Position numbers and translations under genes: made by a program
Assembly (NCBI GenBank): GCA_022820805.1
Contig: JAJEEV010000053.1
Span: 1 to 64,000 of the forward strand
Reading direction: 5' to 3'
Length of the DNA stretch: 64,000 nt
Origin: Acidimicrobiia bacterium
Lineage (GTDB): Bacteria > Actinomycetota > Acidimicrobiia > Acidimicrobiales > Aldehydirespiratoraceae
Part shown: in pieces, positions 20,101-28,377 of the stretch
Numbering within the stretch: position 1 is the stretch's first letter
How the letters are laid out: each line of letters opens with the position of its first letter
The notes under the pieces: model-generated
Databases searched by the model: none
Told to the model about the DNA's origin: nothing
Seen by the model: only the letters and a program-made list of their open reading frames with translations

Positions 20101-20487
20101 GATCGCCAGCAGGTTGATGCCGGTGCGCGTGTCGTCCCCGTCGTCGAGCTCCGCCAGCGGCAGCATGGTGAGCCGATCGACCCTCGCTACCGGCTCGATC
20201 CCCTTGGGGGCGAGTTTGCGGAGGTTCTGCCGGGCGATCGCTCCGTTGGAGCAGACGTAGACGATGTCGTGGCGCTCGTCGCCGGCGTGGTGGAGGTGTT
20301 CGATCACTTGGGCGATCACGCCTTTGGCGACATGGGTCTTGCCAAGGCCGACCTCGTCTGCCACCAGGAATCGCAGGGCGGGATCGTCGTCGTTGAACAT
20401 CCGCTGGAAGGCCCAGCGCGCCGTCCTCCGCTGGAAGTCCTTGAGGTCGGCCAGCACCGCCTCGGCGTCGATGGCCTGCCCGCTCAC
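17122..20487 (-). CDS. SNF2/DEAD-like helicase of a candidate defence cassette
   Basis: Walker A VADEVGLGKTHVAKG, motif II VVLDEFQRF, motif III LLLSATPYRM, motif VI DLEQREGRVHRYKGH; GTG start overlapping the upstream stop (GTGA). Confidence 0.85.
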   Translation of the reverse strand: MSGQAIDAEAVLADLKDFQRRTARWAFQRMFNDDDPALRFLVADEVGLGKTHVAKGVIAQVIEHLHHAGDERHDIVYVCSNGAIARQNLRKLAPKGIEPVARVDRLTMLPLAELDDGDDTRTGINLLAITPGTSLRFGRSTGTFPERCLAYTFLRGHWGASAMSRSPVKRIFWEGLRSGTRHDRDRWVRSWEKWYRPQIEGSLGHFGARLEQADRARAADGRPSLSDLFEQLVDELAYKRRIPWELRVQRSEFIGEVRRVMALVGIDALRPDLVVLDEFQRFKDLLQPEPTNLAAELAQRLFDYQDPGTGTPTRTLLLSATPYRMYTTSGEPEGDHYKDFLDTCSFLYGDPARVERLQGHFRELRAALTSRDSLDQATSTCRDIEADLRDVMARTERLAATPSRDGMLDETEAPTAVSPDDFRAYVRIGGLAEAVAHHEPTEYWKSAPYLVNFMEAYKLKQAIEAGAEQGLFDGEALDPGPGLLSWDDIEAYRRIDPQNARLRWLLDDLERRRAFELLWVPASMRYYDTGSVYESPEASGFTKRLIFSGWTVVPKVVSSLVSFEAERRVFAGRDHSYTADYAHRGGGRLDLRTTARGGAEPRPGEALGERRAAAMTAFILTWPSPSLAELGDPRPTGTRRALPSHGATGPGRGGVDPGRGRPRVSELTADVEARIGTALEPLVRSAPDAGAIDRRWYWATPLLLDEEFHPSAVEVLLGANGAFYLGGGSDDGRGLHIHMAEARAILDEGVKALGRPPDDLTEVLAELAVGGPAQCALRSINSVVGLEISHEGALANAAWVGAAFRNFFSAPETTAVVIGGEPQDGAGHAGATRYWQEVLRHCIDGNLQAVLDEHIHVLRDWLGFLSLDTEGRRVDAADDIAYKLADALDLRTSSYRVDIPGPEGDGPGIELHPHRMRSRFAVAFGHQTLDEGGEARIEAVSRAFNSPFWPFVLASTSIGQEGLDFHLWCHAVVHWNLPSNPVDLEQREGRVHRYKGHAVRRNIATTLGPGLLGEGLAAGCDPWNELFDLAVAGREAGTDEMVPYWVFHRGAARIERLVPYMPFSREAAALPRLRKTLAAYRLAFGQPRQEELVEFLGRNFTKEELERLRIDLSPPREGISP

Positions 20488-22292
20488 TGCGCCGGTCCCT
20501 CTGTGGATGCCACCTCGTGGATCATCTCCCACAGCTCGGCGAAGCCCTGTGGCAGGGCGTCGTCAGCGGCGAGGTCCGACACGAGCGGATGGAGTCCGGC
20601 CAGCTTGCCGGGGTCGCGCCGCATGGTTCGCAGCAGCCTCTCCAGCACCGGCAGGTTGATCGGCTCGTCGCCTCCGTCTGGCTCACCTCCGCTGATCCGC
20701 TCGATGGTGTCGATCACGCTGGACTCGCCGGTGTCGTCTTCGAGCAGCGCCATGAGGTAGCGGAAGAAGCGCTCCGCGTTCCCGATCAGCGACCGCAGCA
20801 GTTCCCGGTCGCGGTGCTCAGGCACGCCTGCGAGGGGGACCGGGACGACGAAGCAGCTCATCTCGCCCTCGGTGTGGGCCAGTTCGAACGCGAGGAAGCC
20901 GCTGAGGTTCGCCAGGCTGGTCTTGAATTGCTCGACCAGCGGCTTTCCTGGGACCAACTGCCTCCGGTTCCCGGCGACGGTGAGCGGCCAGCAGTGAATC
21001 GTCACGTCGTCGGGCTCAGGCATCGACTCGGTCGTCCGGTAGGCCACCGTCCATCCGTCGTCGCCCTCGATGACTTGCCCGGTGTATGAGAGCCGGGCGA
21101 TGGTGTGCCGCCAATGGTCGACCGACGGTCTGCCGCTGGGCGTGTCATCAGTGCACGACCGCCGGTAGTCGTAGAAGAGGTCTCGAAGGCCCGGTTCGTC
21201 GTCGCTGCCTTCGCACAACCGGTCGATGCCGAGAGCGTCAACCGACCCGGTCAGTTCCACCAGGATCTCGACGTTGCTGCCGAATGCGGGGCCGGTGGCG
21301 TTGGCCGACCCGAGGAACAGTCGAGCCCTACCCTTGTCCTCGAACGCGAACACCTTGGCATGGAGCCCGATGAGAGGCCGTCCGGGATCGAAGGGCGAGA
21401 GCTTGTCGTCGTCGGCGCGGTCTGTGGCACTCCCGTCGTCGAAGGCATGGACCTTCTCCACCTCGGCCAGGGAGCCCGGATCGAGGCGGTCGAGCTGCTC
21501 TGAGCTGCTGACCAGTTCGTCGATCTTGACCGGATGAACGCTGGTGAAGAAGCTGTCGCTGACGAACGGCGAGATGATCAGCGACCGCTCGGCGCCGGAC
21601 GGCAGTGGTGAGAAAGGGCCGTTCAGGCCAAGGACATGGACCTTGAGTTCGCCCACGCCCGCGGGCAGGGCGAACCGGGCGTCCTGGAGGGCCTCAACCA
21701 GCGACTGGACTCGCGTGCGGTGGTCCTCCGGGACGCCGGCTGAGCATTGACGCAGAAGGGCCTCGAACAGCTCGCCTACGGGTTCCAGCGTCGCTCCACC
21801 CGGGCCGGCGGCCTCGTCGAGGCGCAACACCGTGTCCCAACTCATGTCGAAGGTGAGGTTGCGGCTGGCAATGAGCACTCGGAGCCGCTGCTCGGCCGCC
21901 TGCCCGTCTGCCGGGTCCCCGGCCGCGTTGTAGCGGATCACCCACACCTTGGGGTGCACGATGCCGCCTCGTGGTGCCGAAACCGGCAGAACCGTCTGCT
22001 CCAGGAAGGCGAACGCCCGGCGCGACGGCGCCAGGGCGATCTCCCCGACCTGGCTGAACACAGTCAGCCTGCTGGCGTGAGCCCGCAGCGCATGGATCAG
22101 CTCGATGGGCTCGTAGGTGTCGCTGTCGTCCCCGGAGTCGGTGCCGCGGCCGGCGAGGGCCAGCGCCGCGGGCGCGGCCAGGAGAGCCCGGAGGTCGAGG
22201 GTGTAGGTCACGGCCATGGCGGACTCGAAGCGGAAGCCGGCCGGGGGACGCATGGCGTCGATCAGCGTGAGCCGGTTGGCAGGTTGCAGCAT
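20484..22292 (-). CDS. Phospholipase D-like protein with two HxK motifs
   Basis: IVHPKVWVIRY...LIASRNLTFDMSWD and LHAKVFAFEDKGRARLFLGSANATGPAFGSNVEILVE; ATGA overlap with the upstream gene. Confidence 0.8.
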   Translation of the reverse strand: MLQPANRLTLIDAMRPPAGFRFESAMAVTYTLDLRALLAAPAALALAGRGTDSGDDSDTYEPIELIHALRAHASRLTVFSQVGEIALAPSRRAFAFLEQTVLPVSAPRGGIVHPKVWVIRYNAAGDPADGQAAEQRLRVLIASRNLTFDMSWDTVLRLDEAAGPGGATLEPVGELFEALLRQCSAGVPEDHRTRVQSLVEALQDARFALPAGVGELKVHVLGLNGPFSPLPSGAERSLIISPFVSDSFFTSVHPVKIDELVSSSEQLDRLDPGSLAEVEKVHAFDDGSATDRADDDKLSPFDPGRPLIGLHAKVFAFEDKGRARLFLGSANATGPAFGSNVEILVELTGSVDALGIDRLCEGSDDEPGLRDLFYDYRRSCTDDTPSGRPSVDHWRHTIARLSYTGQVIEGDDGWTVAYRTTESMPEPDDVTIHCWPLTVAGNRRQLVPGKPLVEQFKTSLANLSGFLAFELAHTEGEMSCFVVPVPLAGVPEHRDRELLRSLIGNAERFFRYLMALLEDDTGESSVIDTIERISGGEPDGGDEPINLPVLERLLRTMRRDPGKLAGLHPLVSDLAADDALPQGFAELWEMIHEVASTEGPAQ

Positions 22293-23521
22293 CAGGTCGG
22301 TGCCTCCGCAGCCCTGAGGTCCTGGAGGTAGCTCTTCGTGATGGACCACCGGTATTCGAGTTGACCTCCGAACGGCGCCTGGTTCCAGTTCTCCAGGGCG
22401 GCCCGGTGGGACAGCCGGGCCCGCTTCGACTTGAGTCGCCGTTCCCGATCACGGATGAGCCGGTGTACCTCAGGACTCTCCGCGAACCGTGCCGGATTGT
22501 CCACCGCGTGTCGGGCCATCTGGTCCCAGAATTCGAGGGTGCTGTGTGCGATGCCGTCGCCGGCGAGCACTTGCCTGAAGTCGTGGGGCGCGTTCACCCA
22601 GGCCTGCAGTTCCGCCTGGCGGCCGCCTACCAACTCGCTCCATTCATCGAGCCTCTGTTTCTGGCTCTCTTCGAGTTCCTTCGTGTCCCAACCGAGTTCA
22701 TGGCTCGCTGCCCGGGCCAGCAGCAGGTTGTAGACCAGTTGCGGCCCGTGAGTCAGCTCCGAGAAGCAGCGGGCGTGGTGCAGCATCGTGTCGAGACGGT
22801 CGGGGAGTTGTGATGCCGGCGCGAGCCACGGGTAGTCGATGCTGTCGAGCGCCAGTTCCGGCCTTGCCGACAGAACGGCTATGAGCGTGTCGGGGTGCTC
22901 CCGGCGGATGCCCTCGGTCAGCGCTTGGGCCTCGTCCGGGTTGAGCTCGAAAGTGATCTGGCCGGTTGGGAAGTCCTTGGGTGCTTCAGGGACGGCCGCC
23001 CATATCGATCCGGCCGGCTCGGTGGCGCCGCCATCGTCGTCGCGCTCGGGCCGGTACCGGCCCAGGGCTCTCGCCTGCCGTCCGTAATCGGCGAGGCTCA
23101 GGTCCGGCTTCCTGATTCCCCAGGCCGCCATGCTTCCCCAGTAGATGTCGCTCGGCATGCGTCGCAGGTTGCGGCCGACGATCCGGCCGATGACGCCCTG
23201 GTTCGACCCCAGGTGGCGGAGGCAGTCGATGAGCTTGACCTCGTAGTCGCGGAGCTTGCGCGCGAAGGTGGCCGGCGGGGTGCCCTCGGCCTCCAGGCGT
23301 TGGAAGATCCACGGCAGGAATATGAAGTAGCGCAGTCTGGTCTGGACGGTCGAGGTTCCTGGGGTGAGCATGTCCGAGAAGGCGTCGCGGATCGATCCGA
23401 GGCCGAGCGCGTCGATGGTGCCGGGCTCTTCTAGCGAGCGCAGGAGAGTGGCCACCCGCTCGCTGGCGGCGGTGTCGAGGTCGAGCCAGCCCAGCGACGA
23501 GGCTGGTGAATAATCGGTCAT
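22292..23521 (-). CDS. DUF6361-like protein
   Basis: N-terminal GWLDLDTAASERVATLLRSLEEPGTIDALGLGSIRDAFSDMLTPGTSTVQTRLRYFIFLPWIFQRLE; family recalled from memory, not searched. Confidence 0.65.
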   Translation of the reverse strand: MTDYSPASSLGWLDLDTAASERVATLLRSLEEPGTIDALGLGSIRDAFSDMLTPGTSTVQTRLRYFIFLPWIFQRLEAEGTPPATFARKLRDYEVKLIDCLRHLGSNQGVIGRIVGRNLRRMPSDIYWGSMAAWGIRKPDLSLADYGRQARALGRYRPERDDDGGATEPAGSIWAAVPEAPKDFPTGQITFELNPDEAQALTEGIRREHPDTLIAVLSARPELALDSIDYPWLAPASQLPDRLDTMLHHARCFSELTHGPQLVYNLLLARAASHELGWDTKELEESQKQRLDEWSELVGGRQAELQAWVNAPHDFRQVLAGDGIAHSTLEFWDQMARHAVDNPARFAESPEVHRLIRDRERRLKSKRARLSHRAALENWNQAPFGGQLEYRWSITKSYLQDLRAAEAPT

Positions 23522-23643
23522 CGGCCACAGTCAAGCATCGACATGCGACATGCGGGCGAGCGGGCTGCGATGGTTGGCCCTTTTTATGATGTGTAACTGC
23601 TATTCATAGGTTCTTGTCACACCCTCTGTCTAGTGTGGCTGGC

Positions 23644-24900
23644 ATGGAATCGAGGACTGAATCGGGTGAGGCCGCCGGCCGCGGGTGTGTGGCTTGTGTC
23701 GGCGATGTCGGGGTCGGGGCGCTCGGCGACGGTGAGCTGGTTGAGCGGGTGGCGGAGCTGGGGCGGGCCAGGTCTCGGGTGGACGCCAGGCTGGCCGAGG
23801 CCACGGCCGAGATGCGCCGGCGCATGGGCGGTCGGGGTGCGGCCGCGATGCTGCGAGAGCGGCTGCATATGTCGGCTCGGCAGGCGACCGCTGATACCGA
23901 ACTGGCTGCTTCGCTGGACGAGTTCCCGGCCACGCTCGAGGCTTGGCGTGCGGGGGAGATCAACGCTGGGCACGCCCGGGTGATCGCACGGGTGGCGGCA
24001 GATCCCGAGCACGCTGATGAGCCCACTCTTCTGGACATGGCGCGGGGCCATCCGGTGGACATGTTCGCCCGGATGACCCGCCAGCACATGCGCTCGCAGG
24101 ATTCGTCTGACGAGCACAAGCGCCAGCGCGAGAACCGCTGGGCGTCGCTGGTGCAGGACCCCGACGGGTCCTGGCGGCTGTCGGCGTACTTCGATCACTG
24201 CACCGGCAAGCGGGTGAGCCTCGCGTTCAACCAGATGGTGCGCAACTACCGCAACGGCGAGCGAAGCCACGAACGGGTGAGCTCCCGGCACCGTAGAGCC
24301 GACGCGTTGGCCAGCCTGATCACCGGCGAGGGCGCCCACCACCGTCCCCGAACCACCCTGCTGATGATCGCCGACTACGACACCGTGGCCCGCGAACTGC
24401 GCAACCTTCGCTACGACGACGGGCTGCCGGTGCCCGCAGACCAGATCGCCAAGCTGGCAGCCGACGCCAGGATCCTCCCGGCCATCTTCAGCGCCGACGG
24501 CGATCCGCTGTGGCTGGGACGGGCCCAGCGAGATGCCAGCGCCGGCCAGCGGATCGCTCTTGCGGCCCGTGACGGCGGCTGCGTCAACTGCGCCGCCCCC
24601 GCCGAGGGGGGTGAGCCCCACCACATCGAGTGGTTCAGCCGGGGCGGCCCCACCGACATCGACAACCTCTGCCTGCTGTGCGAACGCTGCCACCACCTCA
24701 TCCACGACGACGGGTGGCAGCTTCACAACCACGACGGCGGGCTCAGACTCCGGCCACCGTCGCGGTCGCCCGCACAGGCTCGCCCCCGGCCCGACGCTGA
24801 CCGCCGGAACGGGCACAACGGGCACAAAGGGCACGACGGCCGCTCGCGATCGGACGGTCTGGCCCGGTCACAGCAGCGCAATCCGGTGCTGCTGACCTGA
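23644..24900 (+). CDS. DUF222/13E12-repeat HNH endonuclease
   Basis: DUF222-like N-terminal half; C-terminal HNH CVNCAAPAEGGEPHHIEWFSRGGPTDIDNLCLLCERCHHLIH. Confidence 0.9.
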   Translation: MESRTESGEAAGRGCVACVGDVGVGALGDGELVERVAELGRARSRVDARLAEATAEMRRRMGGRGAAAMLRERLHMSARQATADTELAASLDEFPATLEAWRAGEINAGHARVIARVAADPEHADEPTLLDMARGHPVDMFARMTRQHMRSQDSSDEHKRQRENRWASLVQDPDGSWRLSAYFDHCTGKRVSLAFNQMVRNYRNGERSHERVSSRHRRADALASLITGEGAHHRPRTTLLMIADYDTVARELRNLRYDDGLPVPADQIAKLAADARILPAIFSADGDPLWLGRAQRDASAGQRIALAARDGGCVNCAAPAEGGEPHHIEWFSRGGPTDIDNLCLLCERCHHLIHDDGWQLHNHDGGLRLRPPSRSPAQARPRPDADRRNGHNGHKGHDGRSRSDGLARSQQRNPVLLT

Positions 24901-25008
24901 CGGCCAACTCGCTCCCCATGGTGGGCAGCGGTGATCCACAGCGAAGTGTCAAGGTGTACATTGGACTCGGACGCGTGAGCACGAAGTCACGTCGGTGGAG
25001 GATCCAGG

Positions 25009-26589
25009 ATGGAGGCAGACACTTCCGGCGCCACCATGGCCAGGAGCGGTCGTGTCGTCGAGCCCTCGGTCTCGAATGCGCTCCCGCACTTCGTTCCCCT
25101 TGCAGTCTTCCCGCTCGTGGTGTGCGCCGCCGCCTACGGCGGGTGGTGGCTGGCGGGTCCGTTCGTCTTCTACGCGCTCGCAGACGGGTTCGAGAAGATC
25201 CTCGGCCCGGAGGAGCGGAACATGGATCCGGCCACGACCCGCGAGAGCCAGCTGTTCCCGTACAAGCTCTCACTCTGGTTGTGGGGGGCCCTCTGGCCGG
25301 TGACCTTCGTGTTCTCGCTGTGGCAGGTGCTGGTCTCCGGTCACCTGGCCCTGTGGGAGATCGTGATAATCGCAGTGTTCCTCGTGCTCGTGGCTCAGTC
25401 GGTCTTCATCGTGGGCCACGAACTGGTCCACCGGCGCGCCCCCTGGGAGCGCCGGCTCGGCGAGTTCCTGCTCTCCTCCTGTTCCTATCCGCACTACGCG
25501 ACCGAGCACGTCTACCTCCATCACCCCCACGTATGCACGCCTCTGGACCCCGGTTCCGCTCCCAAGGGCATGTCCTTCTGGCAATACCTCTTCCCCGAGC
25601 TGAAGAACAACCTGCTGGGCGCTTGGCGGTTCGAACGGCGCGGGCTGAGACGCCGCCGGCGGCCGGTGTGGCACTACACCAATCCGTTCTGGCGCTACGC
25701 CGCCGGAATCGTCTTCTGGTACGGGCTGGTCTTCTGGTTGGGCGGCCCGTTGGCGGTGCTGGCCTATCTCATCCTGTGCGGCAGTCCGGTCTTCTCGATG
25801 AAGATCAGCAACTACGTGCAGCACTACGGGCTGCGGCGCATCCGCACACCAGCAGGCAGGTTCGAGTCGGTGAAGCCGCGGCACGCCTGGAGCGCTGACT
25901 ACAAGTTCAGCAACTGGATGTACTACAACATGCAGCGCCACGCCGACCATCACACCTCGAACCAGCGTTACCCGCTGCTGCAGTATCACGGCGAGTCCGC
26001 CTCGCCGCAGCTGCCGGGCAGCTACACCCAGATGAACAGCCTGGCACTGCTTCCCAAGCGGTGGTTCGCGACCATCGATCCTCTGCTCGATCGCCAGCGC
26101 GCCCAGTTCTATCCCGAGATCGACGACTGGAGTGCCTACGACAGCCGGGCGTTCGCGGCGCGCCCCGACGCCTTCGACGTCATCGCGGAGATCCACGCCG
26201 CGGCCCCGCGACTCGCCGGATGGATCAACCGCTCCCCGGAGCTGCTCGACAGGCTGCGGGATCGGGAGTTCACCGACTTGGAGCTACCGGCCGGAATCGG
26301 TCCGGATCCGGAGTTCGAGGCGACCGCCCGCCGCGGACTGGCCCGCCTCTACTGGACCCACGAACTGAGCCTCTCCGAGATGAAGGCCCAGCTCGCCGAC
26401 ATCCCTGTGCAGGACGGCAGCGAGGCGGTCGATGCGGCCCGCGAATGGTCGAACAGCAAGGTCTTCCAGGTCGCCGTGCACGTGATGCGCGGGAACCTGT
26501 CGATTCGCCGAGGCGGGCACGGCCCTGTCGCGCGTGGCCGAAGCCTCGATCGCGTCCGTGCTGGCCGCGGTGGAGGAGGACTTCGCTGA
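25009..26589 (+). CDS. AlkB-family alkane monooxygenase fused to the start of a GlnE-like region (frameshifted near 26509)
   Basis: His boxes HELVHRR, EHVYLHH, QRHADHH plus NYVQHYGL motif; C-terminal EWSNSKVFQVAVHVMRGNLSIR is GlnE-like, then switches to non-homologous frame-1 residues. Confidence 0.8.
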   Translation: MEADTSGATMARSGRVVEPSVSNALPHFVPLAVFPLVVCAAAYGGWWLAGPFVFYALADGFEKILGPEERNMDPATTRESQLFPYKLSLWLWGALWPVTFVFSLWQVLVSGHLALWEIVIIAVFLVLVAQSVFIVGHELVHRRAPWERRLGEFLLSSCSYPHYATEHVYLHHPHVCTPLDPGSAPKGMSFWQYLFPELKNNLLGAWRFERRGLRRRRRPVWHYTNPFWRYAAGIVFWYGLVFWLGGPLAVLAYLILCGSPVFSMKISNYVQHYGLRRIRTPAGRFESVKPRHAWSADYKFSNWMYYNMQRHADHHTSNQRYPLLQYHGESASPQLPGSYTQMNSLALLPKRWFATIDPLLDRQRAQFYPEIDDWSAYDSRAFAARPDAFDVIAEIHAAAPRLAGWINRSPELLDRLRDREFTDLELPAGIGPDPEFEATARRGLARLYWTHELSLSEMKAQLADIPVQDGSEAVDAAREWSNSKVFQVAVHVMRGNLSIRRGGHGPVARGRSLDRVRAGRGGGGLR

Positions 26590-27418
26590 TCGGGGACGAC
26601 AGAGCGACAGCGGCGGGGTGGCGGTCGTCGTTCTCGGATCCCTGGCGAGCAGTGGGGCGGTGCCGGGCGAGCCACTCGACGTCCGGTTCGTGTATGAAGG
26701 CAGCCCGGCCAAGCACCATCAGGCACTGTGCCGCCGCTTCCGCAAGGCGCTGCGTGCGCTGTCGAGCAACAACCTGCTCCTGGCTCCAGCCGGGCGCGGC
26801 GGCCTGGCCGAGGCCCAGGCTCTCGCAGACTTCGCGGAGCAGATCCGGAGCCCCGCTTCGGGCCGTGATCTGTTGGCGCTGGCGCGGGCGCGCCGTGTGT
26901 TCGTGGCCGGGGATGCGGAGGTCGGGGACCGGGTCGGGCAGGCGATGAGGGATGCGTTGGGCGAGGGCGCAGCCCGCGATCTGCTGGTGGCCGAATTGCG
27001 TGAAGCCAACAATGGCGTCGAACGGGACTTGCTGTCGGTTGCCGAGATGCGCGGCGGGCTTCGGGACCTGGAGCGCGCCGCCCTGTACCTGCAACTGATG
27101 GGCGAACCTCGAGCGTCTGAGATGCAGGACTGGGACGCCGGTTCGGTCTTCCTCGAGGCAGGCGAGCGAGGGCTGATCGCCGCTGACGACGCTGAGCAGC
27201 TGGCGGAGGCGGCGGCCCTGTCGCGCAATCTGCACGGCTTGCTGCGGCTTCTCCCCGGGGACGGGTTCGCGGTCGACACTACGACCTCCGAGACGAAGGC
27301 CGCGATCGCCGGGGGATGCGGGCTGGACGACTTCGATGCGCTGGTCGCGGCGGTCCACGAGACCGGACCCCGCGCTGTCGCCCATCTCGACGCGCTAGCC
27401 CGTGTCACCGCCAGTTAG
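26534..27418 (+). CDS. Degenerate GlnE-like adenylyltransferase region, probably the C-terminal continuation of the preceding ORF
   Basis: GVAVVVLGSLASSGAVPGEPLDVRFVYEG aligns by eye with the GlnE GYGKLGG...SDLDLIF motif; AEMRGGLRDLERAALYLQL aligns with GGITDIEFITQYLVL. Confidence 0.75.
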   Translation: MAEASIASVLAAVEEDFADRGRQSDSGGVAVVVLGSLASSGAVPGEPLDVRFVYEGSPAKHHQALCRRFRKALRALSSNNLLLAPAGRGGLAEAQALADFAEQIRSPASGRDLLALARARRVFVAGDAEVGDRVGQAMRDALGEGAARDLLVAELREANNGVERDLLSVAEMRGGLRDLERAALYLQLMGEPRASEMQDWDAGSVFLEAGERGLIAADDAEQLAEAAALSRNLHGLLRLLPGDGFAVDTTTSETKAAIAGGCGLDDFDALVAAVHETGPRAVAHLDALARVTAS

Positions 27419-27474
27419 GCCGGCCCGGCGGCGGGGGCCGCGGGGCGCTGCATAGGCGAGGGCGCAGGCTTCCG

Positions 27475-28353
27475 GTGGTCGAAGGCGCGTACGGACGGGA
27501 CGGGGCTGCGACGGATCACCCCTTCGCCCTCGACGAGTTCCTGGATGCGAGCCGGGGGCGGGTCGACTCCTACCTGGACTCAGCGCTGCCGGCCGCGAAG
27601 CAGCACCCCGCTGAGCTTCACCGTGCCATGCGTTATGCCGTCTTTTCGGGCGGCAAGCGCTTGCGTCCAGCGTTGACGTTCGGCGCTGCCCTGGCTGCGG
27701 GCGGGGATCCCGAGCCGGCCGTGCCGGTTGCGGGTGCGGTGGAACTGGTCCACGCCTGCTCGCTCGTGCTCGATGACCTGCCTTCCCAGGACGATCACGC
27801 CGTCCGCCGGGGACAGCCCGCGGTCCACATTGCCTTCGACCAAGCCATGGCCGTTCTGGCCGCCAGTGCTCTCCTGGCCGAGGCGTTCGCTCAATGTGTG
27901 CGGCTTCCTGATCCCCCCGCTGGTCCGGCCGTGGGAGCACGCCTGACCCGTGCGATCGGATCCGGGGGCTTGATCGGCGGACAAATCGATGACCTCGCCT
28001 CCACCCACGCGAAGACGAGCCTGGAGGACGTCGAGTTCGTCCATTCGAGAAAGACCGCCGCGTTGTTCAGTTTCTCGGCTTGGAGCGGCGGTGTCGTCGG
28101 GGGCCTAGCGGGCGAGCAACTCGGCCGTCTTGACGCGTTCGGCCGCGCCTACGGACTTGCCTTCCAGGTGGTTGACGACATGCGTGACGAGGACCTGGGT
28201 GGATGCTCGATCCTGCGTGTGCTCTCGCAGGAGGGGGCGCGTGGGCGTGCCCGCGGATTGCTCGACGACGCCCGGCGCGAAATCGAGGCGTTCGGGCCGG
28301 ACGGCTGGGTGCTTGCGGGTCTGGCGCGGCGCCTCGAAGGGATGATCCCATAG
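27475..28353 (+). CDS. Polyprenyl/geranylgeranyl diphosphate synthase family
   Basis: FSGGKRLRPALTFGAAL, VHACSLVLDDLPSQDD, FQVVDDMRDED. Confidence 0.88.
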   Translation: MVEGAYGRDGAATDHPFALDEFLDASRGRVDSYLDSALPAAKQHPAELHRAMRYAVFSGGKRLRPALTFGAALAAGGDPEPAVPVAGAVELVHACSLVLDDLPSQDDHAVRRGQPAVHIAFDQAMAVLAASALLAEAFAQCVRLPDPPAGPAVGARLTRAIGSGGLIGGQIDDLASTHAKTSLEDVEFVHSRKTAALFSFSAWSGGVVGGLAGEQLGRLDAFGRAYGLAFQVVDDMRDEDLGGCSILRVLSQEGARGRARGLLDDARREIEAFGPDGWVLAGLARRLEGMIP

Positions 28354-28377
28354 CAGCTCGGACAGCTCGGCCGCAGA

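Noticed and set aside
17122-23521. Calling the cassette DISARM or BREX outright
   Set aside because: No DUF1998 DrmB, methyltransferase, PglZ or BrxL-like protein nearby; only helicase and PLD elements are shared with DISARM/Mokosh.
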